A stretch of DNA of 15,788 bases. Source: Candidatus Zixiibacteriota bacterium (GTDB lineage Bacteria; Zixibacteria; MSB-5A5; SM1-73). Location: the NCBI GenBank assembly GCA_023127875.1, contig JAGMFA010000031.1:1-15788 (forward strand), given 5' to 3'. Position numbers and translations under genes: made by a program. Below the pieces are notes generated by a model that did not search any database, was not told the origin of the DNA, and saw nothing but the letters and a program-made list of their open reading frames with translations. Shown here piece after piece: positions 1 to 6,306 of this stretch. Position 1 is the stretch's first letter. Each line of letters starts with the position of its first letter.

Positions 1-402
1 CCGGATCGTCCCGGAATAGGTGCACAGGTGTTTGGAGCATTGTGGTCTTACGATATCAACGTGGAATTGGTTTCCTCCACCACCGGACTTGAGGAGGGGC
101 AGGATATCACTCTGGTAGTAACCCAGAATCACTTAAACTCTGCCATCCTCAAGTTGAAAAAGATAAAAGAGGAGATAGAAGCAAAAGATCTGTTGGTGGA
201 TCACAACATAGCTGTGGTTTCTGTTACGTGTTCAGAACTATCCAAAACGCCGGGCGTAGGAGCCAAAGTGTTCTCCGCTCTTTCGGATGCTAAAATCAAC
301 GTGGAGGCGGTATGTAGTTCCACCAATGCCATCTCCTGTGTAATCCGGGCGGAGGAAGTATCCAAAGCAGAAAAGACTCTGCGCAAAGAGTTAAAAGGAT
401 AA
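1..402 (+). CDS. lysC: Aspartokinase, C-terminal regulatory part (5' truncated by window edge)
   Basis: The frame is open from the first base and ends in TAA at 400-402, giving 133 residues. These form two tandem ACT domains. The first begins PDRPGIGAQVFGAL and continues with INVELVSS. The second contains KTPGVGAKVFSAL, INVEAVCSS and AISCVI. This double pattern is typical of the aspartokinase C-terminus, which binds lysine or threonine and gives feedback control of the first step of the aspartate-family amino acid pathway. The kinase domain lies upstream of the window and cannot be checked. The internal GTG at 28 is not a real start, because homology-like sequence continues to the edge. A stand-alone ACT protein or a kinase-dehydrogenase fusion is less likely: no dehydrogenase domain follows the second ACT unit. 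A repeat nest begins about 40 bases after the stop. Confidence 0.82.
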   Translation, partial: PDRPGIGAQVFGALWSYDINVELVSSTTGLEEGQDITLVVTQNHLNSAILKLKKIKEEIEAKDLLVDHNIAVVSVTCSELSKTPGVGAKVFSALSDAKINVEAVCSSTNAISCVIRAEEVSKAEKTLRKELKG

Positions 403-442
403 GGTGTTAAGGTCAGGGAACAGGACAAAAGCAACAAGCTGA

Positions 443-567
443 AGGGCTTGTTGAAAAAGCTACACTTCGGGGCGGGATAAATTCCCGCCCCCCTATGGGT
501 AACAATGGCTTATCACCCATAGGGCAGGGCATTTAGCCCTGCCAAGAGAGTTTTTCAACAGTCCCTG
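443..567. repeat. MITE-like palindromic unit A, four nested hairpins
   Basis: The unit is bounded by TGTTGAAAAA (449-458) and its exact reverse complement TTTTTCAACA (551-560). An imperfect match continues outward (AGGGCT against the complement of AGTCCCT). Inside are three perfect or near-perfect hairpins: GGCGGG/CCCGCC at 471-489, CCCTATGGGT/ACCCATAGGG at 491-524 and GGCAGGGC/GCCCTGCC at 523-543. No coding frame is convincing. It lies just after the aspartokinase stop and could fold in the transcript, but no U-tract follows, so it is not a standard terminator. It resembles a small non-autonomous mobile or palindromic repeat. That is an inference, since copy number in the genome is unknown. 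Confidence 0.6.
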
Positions 568-666
568 AAGGTTTCTTTGGGTCTTTTTCAAAATAGTTGT
601 TGATATACGAACTTGAGCTGCCACAGAGAGTTAAACTCAGACTTTTTCTACCTCACCCCTTTTGTC

Positions 667-994
667 CCCTTCAGGGTGAGCTTTCAGGGACTGTTGAAAA
701 ACCTGAACCGGAGTGCCCGTATGGGCGGTTTTACTATAAATCTAAGTGCCGGCGGTACAATAAGTTCTGGATTTCAAAAAAACGCGAAAGCCCCGCGGAG
801 CGGGATCTCCGCTTTGCTCCGACAAGCTTTCGCACTCCAAGACCACTTTTTCAACATGCCCTTCAGGGTAAATCCTTGGGGCTGTCCTTCTTAGAGTTAG
901 GATAGGGATTCTTCCTGAAGGACAAACCCTGTCTCTACGTGTAAACCTCTCCATGAGAGAGCTTTTACAGCAATATCCCTTCAGGATGAACCCT
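667..994. repeat. Dispersed short motif around CCTTCAGGRTGAA, four copies
   Basis: Copies are seen at about 667-682 (CCCCTTCAGGGTGAGC), 859-876, 908-929 (inverted) and 976-994 (ATCCCTTCAGGATGAACCC). The second abuts the right end of repeat unit B. No gene is visible across 403-1088, and this spacer seems to consist of repeat debris. Confidence 0.4.
684..868. repeat. MITE-like palindromic unit B, same terminal repeats as unit A
   Basis: The same terminal motif appears as TGTTGAAAAA (692-701) and TTTTTCAACA (847-856). The left end, with its flank (684-701), is an exact 18-base inverted copy of the right end of unit A (551-568), so the two units stand back to back. The interior differs from unit A. 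It has GCGAAAGC (784-791) pairing with GCTTTCGC (826-833), enclosing GCGGAG (795-800) and CTCCGC (807-812). ORFs across this block are low-complexity products of the hairpins. Confidence 0.55.
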
Positions 995-1001
995 TAAGTT
1001 C

Positions 1002-1055
1002 GCGTAGGCAAGCCTTCATGGCTTGCCAGCCAAGCCGTAAAGGCTTGGGCTACGC
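1002..1055. repeat. Double-hairpin palindrome after coaD
   Basis: GCGTAG (1002-1007) pairs with CTACGC (1050-1055) and encloses two hairpins: GGCAAGCC/GGCTTGCC (1007-1027) and CCAAGCC/GGCTTGG (1030-1048). It starts about 34 bases past the coaD stop, so it would form in the tail of the minus-strand transcript. No U-tract follows on either strand. It may slow polymerase or protect the 3' end, or it may simply be another dispersed palindromic repeat. Confidence 0.5.
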
Positions 1056-1088
1056 AATCCTTTGCTCAAGATTTGGATTGGGGTTTTC

Positions 1089-1580
1089 TTATTTGTCTTG
1101 CAAAAACTCGAATCTCTCTTTTAGCTTTCTTTTTACAATCTCCGGAACAAATGAGGCTATGTCTCCGCTAAATCGAGCGATGTCTTTAATCAGATTGGAG
1201 CTAAGATAGGTATATTTCTCCGAAGGTATCAGAAAGACCGTTTCCGTGTGGGGGGCTAAATTTCTGTTCATCAGAGCAAGCTGAAACTCAAACTCAAAAT
1301 CCGACACCGCTCTTACACCCCGAATGATGGCACAAGCCTTACGTTCCTTGACCAGATCTGCCAAAAGTCCGGTGAAAAGCAAAACCTCCACCCGCTTTTC
1401 ATCTTTTAGCGTAGCTTGGACCATCTCCTTTCTCTCTGCCCCGGAGAAAAGAGGCTTTTTGTTGGGATTGTCTGCAATGGCTACCACTAACTGATCAAAA
1501 AGCAACAAGCCCCTCTGGATTAAATCCAGATGCCCGTTGGTTATGGGATCGAAACTTCCCGGATATATAGCAATTTTCAT
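1089..1580 (-). CDS. coaD: Phosphopantetheine adenylyltransferase (CoA biosynthesis)
   Basis: The 163-residue product catalyses the penultimate step of coenzyme A synthesis, joining ATP and 4'-phosphopantetheine to give dephospho-CoA in the cytosol. The N-terminus is the nucleotidyltransferase signature: GSFDPITNGH at residues 8-17, with the TxGH motif at 14-17. The family block RGVRAVSDFEFEFQLALMNR begins at residue 87, and the SSNLIKDIA segment begins at 127. Length and motif spacing fit bacterial CoaD. I chose ATG at 1580 because AGGAG lies 5 bases upstream and the protein then starts at MKIAIYPGSF as usual. An in-frame start 24 bases further up would add eight unconserved residues. It follows rsmD by 48 bases on the same strand, a common rsmD-coaD pairing. 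Confidence 0.97.
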   Translation of the reverse strand: MKIAIYPGSFDPITNGHLDLIQRGLLLFDQLVVAIADNPNKKPLFSGAERKEMVQATLKDEKRVEVLLFTGLLADLVKERKACAIIRGVRAVSDFEFEFQLALMNRNLAPHTETVFLIPSEKYTYLSSNLIKDIARFSGDIASFVPEIVKRKLKERFEFLQDK

Positions 1581-1628
1581 AGAATCTCCTTTTTTTAAAT
1601 GCACCCTTCAGACGCTTCAAATAAACTT

Positions 1629-2174
1629 TTAGCGCTTTTTCAAAAAAAACGATATTACAGTATCTCCAAATTTTTTTTGCCTTAAAATAGATAGCTTCTC
1701 TTCAGGGAAAGAGAATGTTTCCTTCTTGTGATGTTCCAGAATCAAAATTCCATTTTTTTCCAACACCTCCGATTGGACAACCGAGCCAATTACCCTCTGG
1801 ACATATCCTTTAAGATAGGGTGGATCCGCAAAGATCATCTGAAAATTTTGCTTAAGTTTATTGATGGCTTTTAATCCATCTAGGCGAAGGATAGTTGATT
1901 TACTCTTTAAGTTCAAATTTTCCAGATTTTTTTTGAGGATATTTATGCTTTGTGAGGATGCATCCACGAAGGTGGCCGATTCAGCTCCTCGCGACAAAGC
2001 TTCTATACCTAAACTGCCGGCTCCGGCAAATAGATCCAGAATTCTTTTACCCATTACCTCCTCTCGCAATACATTGAAAATAGATTCCTTCACTCTATCG
2101 GATGTGGGTCTCACTTTCTTTTTTTCCCCACCAGCAAGTCGCCGACCTTTGTGCTCACCGGATATTATCCTCAC
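1629..2174 (-). CDS. rsmD: 16S rRNA (guanine-966 N2)-methyltransferase RsmD
   Basis: The 181-residue protein begins MRIISGEHKGRRL, the conserved RsmD N-terminus, followed by RPTSDRVKESIFNVL (residues 22-36). A Rossmann SAM-binding motif LDLFAGAGSLGIEAL starts at residue 46, and the DPPY catalytic motif that positions the target guanine amine is at 117-120. RsmD methylates G966 of 16S rRNA during 30S assembly. The start is GTG at 2174, chosen because the conserved N-terminal motif begins there. No strong ribosome binding site is visible, only A/G-rich sequence. It lies 20 bases downstream of the comEA-like stop and upstream of coaD, so the three genes are probably co-transcribed. Confidence 0.96.
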   Translation of the reverse strand: MRIISGEHKGRRLAGGEKKKVRPTSDRVKESIFNVLREEVMGKRILDLFAGAGSLGIEALSRGAESATFVDASSQSINILKKNLENLNLKSKSTILRLDGLKAINKLKQNFQMIFADPPYLKGYVQRVIGSVVQSEVLEKNGILILEHHKKETFSFPEEKLSILRQKKFGDTVISFFLKKR

Positions 2175-2194
2175 TCTTTTGCTCGCTTTCTTCC

Positions 2195-2581
2195 TTACTC
2201 AACAGTTATATATTCTTTGAGTTGTTCGAACTTCTTAAGACCAATGCCAGGGATCTGCTTTAGTTCCTCGATTTGGTGGAACTTACCATTAGCTTCTCTA
2301 TATTCAACAATTCGTCGGCTCAAGGTCGGTCCCACTCCGGGAAGAAGCTGGAGTTCAGCAGAGGTAGCTTGATTTAAGTTAATTTTCTTTTTTCCCTGCT
2401 CTTGGTTCAAAGGGGATTGAATCTGTAAAAGCGAATCAACTTCCCTTTTTTCCACTATCAGTTCAGGAGCAAATTGTGGCTGAGTTCTTTTATACAAAGT
2501 TATCCCGCTACCAACTAATAAAGCTAACAAGAGAAAAATCAGAGCTTTTGTCTCTTGAGGAGTAAAGTTGAGAAATTGCAT
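2195..2581 (-). CDS. ComEA-type helix-hairpin-helix DNA-binding protein, membrane anchored
   Basis: The 128-residue protein has a single hydrophobic segment at about residues 13-30, a polar linker, and a C-terminal tandem helix-hairpin-helix module starting at INLNQATSAEL (residue 67). The hairpins PGVG (81-84) and PGIG (111-114) contact the DNA backbone. This is the layout of ComEA, the surface DNA receptor for transformation, but small HhH proteins of this kind are also widespread in bacteria without proven competence. The rest of the uptake machinery (ComEC, ComF) is not in the window. ATG at 2581 lacks a clear Shine-Dalgarno. A small inverted repeat TGAGAC-ACA-GTCTCA (2594-2608) lies 12 bases upstream in the leader. 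It heads the comEA-rsmD-coaD unit. Confidence 0.88.
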   Translation of the reverse strand: MQFLNFTPQETKALIFLLLALLVGSGITLYKRTQPQFAPELIVEKREVDSLLQIQSPLNQEQGKKKINLNQATSAELQLLPGVGPTLSRRIVEYREANGKFHQIEELKQIPGIGLKKFEQLKEYITVE

Positions 2582-2682
2582 AAGGCTATTGTCTGAGACA
2601 CAGTCTCAAAGAAGCTGAAGTTATACTTAAGGCATGAATATGCAGGATCGAGTATGACATCAGGGTTACCAAATTCTTAGAC

Positions 2683-2713
2683 ATTATAGATTGACCGATT
2701 GAATATCGGACAA
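2683..2713 (-). promoter_or_regulatory. Candidate sigma-70-type promoter for comEA-rsmD-coaD
   Basis: On the minus strand a perfect TATAAT (2683-2688) has TTGTCC (2708-2713) upstream, with a 19-base spacer that is longer than ideal. It lies in the 147-base gap between the M28 peptidase stop and the comEA-like start, about 100 bases upstream of that start. Read-through from the M28 gene is an alternative. Confidence 0.35.
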
Positions 2714-2728
2714 GCTCTCAGCAAAGAA

Positions 2729-3643
2729 TCAGTTTTCACCATAAAGAATCTCCAAAAGCAAATCTCCAATTTTTTGCAGACTCTCCGGGCTGCATTTGTC
2801 TGGCGTATCGGAGGTGGTATGCCAGTAGGGATAATCAAAGTCGATTATGTCTATTACCGGAATCCCTGCTTCCAGCAAGGGTATGTGATCATCGTACATA
2901 AAATACTTAACCGAATCCTTAAAGCAGAAAAGCCCCAGGTTTTTTGCCCGGGACCAGACTAAATCTACAAATTCTTTGGCGTATCTTGAGGAATAACCCT
3001 CCTGATAAACAGTTAGATCTCTATCTCCTATCATATCCAGAAGGATGCCAAATTTTGGTTTATAGTCTCTCTTGTTTTTTGCGAAATATTTCGAGCCCAA
3101 GCAGAATCCATCCACATCCCCTTCCCTGCCCCCATCCTCTCCGTCGAATAGCACTATATCCACCCCCCATACAGGTTCCTTTCGGGATATGATTCTGGCG
3201 ATCTCCAGAAGAACTGCCACTCCAGAGGCGCCGTCGTTTGCTCCCAAAATCGGTTCTGCCTGCAGGGTAGTATCCGGGTCCCTGTCCGCAAAAGGTCGGG
3301 TATCCCAGTGGGCACAGAGAAGCACTCTTTTGCCTTTCTTCGGATAAAAGGAGGCGATTATGTTTGTTAGCTCCAACTCGATTTTTTGTTCTTGGTCTGA
3401 GTAACTAAAATCTTGTATTTTTACAAAGTTAGTATGGAGCCGAAGTTTGTCAAGTAAATATTCTTTAGTTTTTTGGTGTCCCTCAGACCCGGGATTACGT
3501 GGACCGAATTGACATTGTTCCAGAAGATGGGCAAAGGCTTCCTCTCCGTCGAACTCAGGTGCTGAAGAGGAGGTGCAACCGAAAAGCAGAAAAGACAAGA
3601 AATAAAGATAGAAGAGTAATTCTTTTTCCCGGTTCAGAGCCAT
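2729..3643 (-). CDS. M28-family zinc metallopeptidase / glutaminyl cyclase-like lipoprotein
   Basis: The 304-residue protein starts with a lipoprotein signal peptide: a hydrophobic stretch at about residues 9-22 ending in LLFGC, with lipid-attachment Cys23. The mature part has the di-zinc M28 fold. Likely metal ligands and catalytic residues are H112 (AHWDTRPFAD), D137 (GANDGASG), E169 (FDGEDGG), D203 (LDMIGD) and H275 (YWHTTSDT). The NPGSEGH segment near residue 50 and the DGED form resemble the subgroup that includes glutaminyl-peptide cyclotransferases as well as aminopeptidases. It probably acts on peptides outside the cytoplasmic membrane. Peptidase and cyclase activity cannot be separated from sequence reading alone. 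ATG at 3643 has no evident Shine-Dalgarno but gives a complete signal peptide. The frame is intact. Confidence 0.88.
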   Translation of the reverse strand: MALNREKELLFYLYFLSFLLFGCTSSSAPEFDGEEAFAHLLEQCQFGPRNPGSEGHQKTKEYLLDKLRLHTNFVKIQDFSYSDQEQKIELELTNIIASFYPKKGKRVLLCAHWDTRPFADRDPDTTLQAEPILGANDGASGVAVLLEIARIISRKEPVWGVDIVLFDGEDGGREGDVDGFCLGSKYFAKNKRDYKPKFGILLDMIGDRDLTVYQEGYSSRYAKEFVDLVWSRAKNLGLFCFKDSVKYFMYDDHIPLLEAGIPVIDIIDFDYPYWHTTSDTPDKCSPESLQKIGDLLLEILYGEN

Positions 3644-4094
3644 TTTTGCAAAAAATATCGGAAACTTTGAAATTTTTACACTAAAGATAGAAGACTCTTA
3701 AAATTTCACCGCCGTAAAATAAAATCGCCAAAAGTATTTACTCTGTCAGACACCATAGGAGTTGTTGCTTAACTCATAAAATTTTGGACTTAAGTTATGC
3801 ATATGTATTCATACGAACTGAAACTAACAAAACTTTTGCATGGAAATGAAATTGTTTTAAAGCAACATAAATGGAGTTTGCTCCTGAAACGCGGGAGTGT
3901 TTGATCAATCTTTTATTATTCTGGATAGCATCTGGTCAAAGGCGGGATGGAATATTTATATAAAATTCGTTTGAATGCTTCGGATCTCTTTCTCCTTCGT
4001 AAGCAATTTATGGTTGTCCCCCTCCTTTAACTCAAAGACTTCGGCAATAGCCCCAATTCAAGTATTACCCTGAGAAGGTTGGGTAAAAAAATCA
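3644..4094. other. AT-rich intergenic region without a recognisable gene
   Basis: No ORF over about 40 codons looks real. A 35-codon ATG frame from 3797 lacks a good ribosome binding site and resembles nothing I know. The string GTCAGACACCA at about 3743 recurs at 4183 inside the structured element described below, so the two parts of this spacer may share an origin. Confidence 0.4.
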
Positions 4095-4123
4095 TTGCCT
4101 TCTTTCGTAAAAAATGTTATAAT
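4095..4123 (+). promoter_or_regulatory. Sigma-70-type promoter driving tRNA-Ser
   Basis: TTGCCT (4095-4100) and a perfect TATAAT (4118-4123) are separated by the optimal 17 bases. Initiation would be near 4130, giving a leader of about 115 bases before the mature tRNA. Orientation and distance suit the tRNA gene. Confidence 0.6.
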
Positions 4124-4143
4124 AAATTAAAGTGAGATTATGG

Positions 4144-4231
4144 GTCAAAAGGGTTGAATGTCTTGGTCGGAACCTCAAGACAGTCAGACACCAAGTTTGA
4201 GTGCTTACTCTGCTGACTGATTCCTTTTGAC
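4144..4231 (+). ncRNA. Structured leader or small RNA upstream of tRNA-Ser
   Basis: A closing stem GTCAAAAGG (4144-4152) / CCTTTTGAC (4223-4231) is a perfect 9-base pairing. It encloses two hairpins: TGTCTTG/CAAGACA (4159-4182) and CAGTCAG/CTGACTG (4181-4219), giving a three-way-junction-like fold. It starts about 14 bases after the predicted transcription start and ends 17 bases before the mature tRNA. No U-tract follows, so it is more likely a transcribed leader processed off the tRNA than a terminated RNA. I do not recognise a family. Confidence 0.4.
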
Positions 4232-4248
4232 TTGTGACGAATTTATCC

Positions 4249-4337
4249 GGAGAGATGTCCGAGTTGGCCTAAGGAGCACGCCTGGAGAGCGTGTAGCCCC
4301 CAAAAGGGGCTCCTGGGTTCGAATCCCAGTCTCTCCG
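4249..4337 (+). tRNA. tRNA-Ser(GGA)
   Basis: The gene is 89 bases long with all arms. The acceptor GGAGAGA (4249-4255) pairs with TCTCTCC (4330-4336), with discriminator G at 4337. The anticodon stem CACGC/GCGTG encloses the loop CTGGAGA, giving anticodon GGA for UCC and UCU. A long variable arm (AGCCCC/GGGGCT) is as expected for tRNA-Ser, and the T arm is CTGGG-TTCGAAT-CCCAG. The 3' CCA is not encoded. Its 3' end is repeated at 11836-11861, which marks it as a possible integration target. Confidence 0.97.
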
Positions 4338-4396
4338 CTTTAAGCGTTCGTGTAACAATGACTTACGACTATAGGTGGAAAGAGTTTTCACGAATA
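4312..4396 (+). repeat. Left copy of tRNA-Ser 3'-end duplication (attL-like) with conserved flank
   Basis: Positions 4312-4337 match 11836-11861 at 24 of 26 bases, and the last 20 (TTCGAATCCCAGTCTCTCCG) are identical. The next roughly 58 bases also align by eye to 11862-11921 at about two thirds identity with one gap. Both flanks keep an inverted repeat, here TTCGTG (4347-4352) / CACGAA (4389-4394). The glycan cluster lies between the two copies. Confidence 0.6.
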
Positions 4397-4400
4397 TGAT

Positions 4401-4417
4401 GAGAGACTCAGTCTCTC
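4401..4417. terminator. Weak candidate terminator at the end of the glycan operon
   Basis: GAGAGACT-C-AGTCTCTC is a perfect 8-base inverted repeat, about 80 bases beyond the stop of the last minus-strand methyltransferase and 64 bases after the tRNA. No clear U-tract follows on either strand, so terminator function is uncertain. Confidence 0.25.
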
Positions 4418-4495
4418 CTCTTATGAAAGTAGTGAGGGAAATATAATTTTCAAGCAAATCTCAAGAAAAATGCGAATTCCATACCGCAAGGTCGG

Positions 4496-5122
4496 TCACC
4501 TCTTTTGAGCTACCACCAGATGGTTCAAGCTGATCATCCAGAAATAAAAAGGAAGGTTTTTCTGGACTATCACTTCGAAACTCAGTTTCTCTAACAGTTC
4601 TTTGATTGCTCGAGGTGTCCATTGTTTTACATGTCCAGCTGGATAAAAAGCTATCTTCCATTTAAAGGTGGCTAACCGCGCAACTTTAAAAAACATATCA
4701 TTGGGCACGACGATAATTACAGATCCTCCAGGTTTCAGCACTCTTTTTATCTCGGAAAGAGCTTCTTCTGGTTCATTTAAATGTTCAAGAGTCTGAGTGA
4801 AGAGACAGTGGTCAATTGAATTATCTTTGAAGCAAAGGGCGTAAACATCATTAACTAATGCGGGCAGATTATGTTCTTTGCAAATCATGGCATTTTTCAT
4901 AAGAATATCGACGCCGATTATCTTCTTCTGTGGGTATCTACGTAGAAACTTCTCCAAGATTATGCCCTCCCCACAGCCTACGTCTATGACGATTTCTCCT
5001 GTTTGGGCATGGACCATTATCCTTTTATCCTCGTAACTCCGATAAATGCGTGTCAGGAAGTTTTGACATTGCTCCCGATGATGGAGTCTTTTCTCCTTGC
5101 TGAATTTACACTCCTCTGGCAT
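4496..5122 (-). CDS. Class I SAM-dependent methyltransferase (Methyltransf_11 type)
   Basis: The 208-residue soluble protein has a Rossmann methyltransferase core. Motif I is VIDVGCGEG (45-53), an acidic ribose-binding position follows in IIGVD (68-72), TLEHL is at 111-115, and the post-III block VLKPGGSVIIVVP starts near 128. The family methylates small molecules, sugars or lipids, and the substrate cannot be read from sequence. As the last gene of a glycosyltransferase cluster it most likely decorates a surface glycan or its lipid carrier. The ATG at 5122 is supported by AGGAGG 8 bases upstream. That ribosome binding site lies inside what appears to be the decayed tail of a GT4 gene (5131-5286). 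It is a distant relative of the methyltransferase at 5283-6281. Confidence 0.85.
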   Translation of the reverse strand: MPEECKFSKEKRLHHREQCQNFLTRIYRSYEDKRIMVHAQTGEIVIDVGCGEGIILEKFLRRYPQKKIIGVDILMKNAMICKEHNLPALVNDVYALCFKDNSIDHCLFTQTLEHLNEPEEALSEIKRVLKPGGSVIIVVPNDMFFKVARLATFKWKIAFYPAGHVKQWTPRAIKELLEKLSFEVIVQKNLPFYFWMISLNHLVVAQKR

Positions 5123-5130
5123 CTGAAAAG

Positions 5131-5286
5131 CCTCCTCCCTTTACGAGCCGTTAAAATTGGCGTACCATGTGTTCAGAAATCCCTTTATAAACCTGAAGAT
5201 ATTTATTTTGTTATTCTTCCCAGCAGAAATGCATCCTTTCCCCTTCTTTAACTTCATCTCTAAGATTTGCTCAATCCCTTCACTAT
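5131..5286 (-). pseudogene. Decayed 3' fragment of a GT4 glycosyltransferase gene
   Basis: About 118 bases here (5170-5286) align to 6429-6547, the 3' part of the intact GT4 gene, at roughly 75% by eye. A weaker match continues to 5131. Translated, the relic reads EGIEQI, then after a one-base deletion GERMHFCWEE, then a TAA stop, then QNKYLQVYKGISEH. The intact gene has EGVERI, ETERKHFYWEEC and INKYLQTYRGVSEH at residues 341-378. A frameshift plus an in-frame stop make it non-coding. It begins exactly at the stop region of the upstream methyltransferase and supplies the ribosome binding site of the downstream one. It records an old duplication or recombination in the cluster. Confidence 0.75.
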
Positions 5287-6281
5287 GCGAACGAAAGTTT
5301 CTGAGCAATAACCAAATAGCCACCGTATATTTCATCATGTTCAGCATTTTCTAACACCTTTTTTATCTTCGGCCTCAGGAAAGAACTCAAGATGGTTGTT
5401 TGGACGCCTCTGGGGATGGCATACTGTAACCTCAAGAGGCCCGTTTTCTTCTGTATGGCGTGGGGCTTCAGATCTGGACCAAATAGTCTACATGTATATC
5501 CTGCGGTATGATTAGAGATAGATTCCCATATGCGCACCGCCGATTCTGGAAAATAATATTCCTCTTGAATAATGCCTAAGCCAACATTTCTTAGCATTGC
5601 TTCAGTTACGTTATGATCGAAATAATGATAAACTGCGAGCCTTGTGTTCATCGTTCTGGAATACTCTTCTAAATTCCCCCCTGAAAACTTCTCAGCCCAG
5701 AACCTGCTTGTCTTCATTAGTGTATCAAAGCCGGTACTTGGCACCGTAAAAATGAATTTTCCGTTAGCTCTTAATACCCTGCTAACTTCTAGTAACACCT
5801 CCTCAATATCTGGAATATGCTCAATCACGGAATTTGCAAAACAGAAGTCGAAACTGCCGTTCTCTTCCGGGATGGCACTTGCTGAACAAGTATAGACCTT
5901 TTCGTAAAATCCGTTTCTTCTTGCAAAGGCCGAATCCTCTACATCCGGATCAATTCCAATTAGAGCATTAGGTCCTTCTTTATTACAGGAATGCTGTGCA
6001 CAAGAGAATATCGTACTGCTTACTCTACCGTCACCACATCCAAGATCCAATATTCTACCTCTCATTCGCGTTTTCTGGACCAATGCTTCTATCTCGAACA
6101 GACGCCAGAACAAGGTGGCTGGTTGAAATATGTTGCCAAAAGCTAACTTATTCAGAATATCACAAAGTGTCTTATATGAGATCATCCTATTTTCATCTGG
6201 CTTTGTTTTCACCAAGCCTCCTTGAATTTGATGCTTCCTTATCATCTCAGAGACACTTCGCCGATCAACCGGAGCAGCCAT
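5283..6281 (-). CDS. Class I SAM-dependent methyltransferase with extended C-terminus
   Basis: From ATG 6281 the product is 332 residues. Motif I is ILDLGCGDG (77-85), GIDPD (109-113) carries the ribose-binding acid, VIEHIPDIEEVL follows, and then FIFTVPS. About 130 residues after the core are not assignable and may form a substrate domain. It probably methylates a sugar or lipid-linked glycan made by the neighbouring transferases. The start is uncertain. ATG 6281 has AAGGA very close (2 bases), ATG 6293 has no clear site, and TTG 6365 or ATG 6353 would overlap the GT4 gene by about 50 bases. I prefer 6281, leaving a 25-base gap. The frame is intact, and its stop abuts the GT4 relic. Confidence 0.82.
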   Translation of the reverse strand: MAAPVDRRSVSEMIRKHQIQGGLVKTKPDENRMISYKTLCDILNKLAFGNIFQPATLFWRLFEIEALVQKTRMRGRILDLGCGDGRVSSTIFSCAQHSCNKEGPNALIGIDPDVEDSAFARRNGFYEKVYTCSASAIPEENGSFDFCFANSVIEHIPDIEEVLLEVSRVLRANGKFIFTVPSTGFDTLMKTSRFWAEKFSGGNLEEYSRTMNTRLAVYHYFDHNVTEAMLRNVGLGIIQEEYYFPESAVRIWESISNHTAGYTCRLFGPDLKPHAIQKKTGLLRLQYAIPRGVQTTILSSFLRPKIKKVLENAEHDEIYGGYLVIAQKLSFA

Positions 6282-6306
6282 AATCCTTGTCATATGGTAA
6301 GACTTG

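Noticed and set aside
597..954. Three overlapping ORFs of 70-102 residues between aspartokinase and coaD
   Set aside because: They run through inverted repeats, have no family resemblance or convincing ribosome binding site, and overlap one another on both strands.
1018..1209. A 63-residue + strand ORF
   Set aside because: It starts in the double-hairpin repeat and ends antisense to the conserved C-terminus of coaD.
4269..4457. A 62-residue minus-strand ORF across the tRNA
   Set aside because: It is the antisense of tRNA-Ser. The translated RDWDSNPGAP pattern is a well-known artefact of tRNA-Ser genes.
5141..5354. Two short ORFs (65 and 68 residues) between the methyltransferases
   Set aside because: The minus-strand one joins the end of the methyltransferase antisense frame to the GT4 relic out of frame. 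The alignment with the intact GT4 shows a pseudogene instead.
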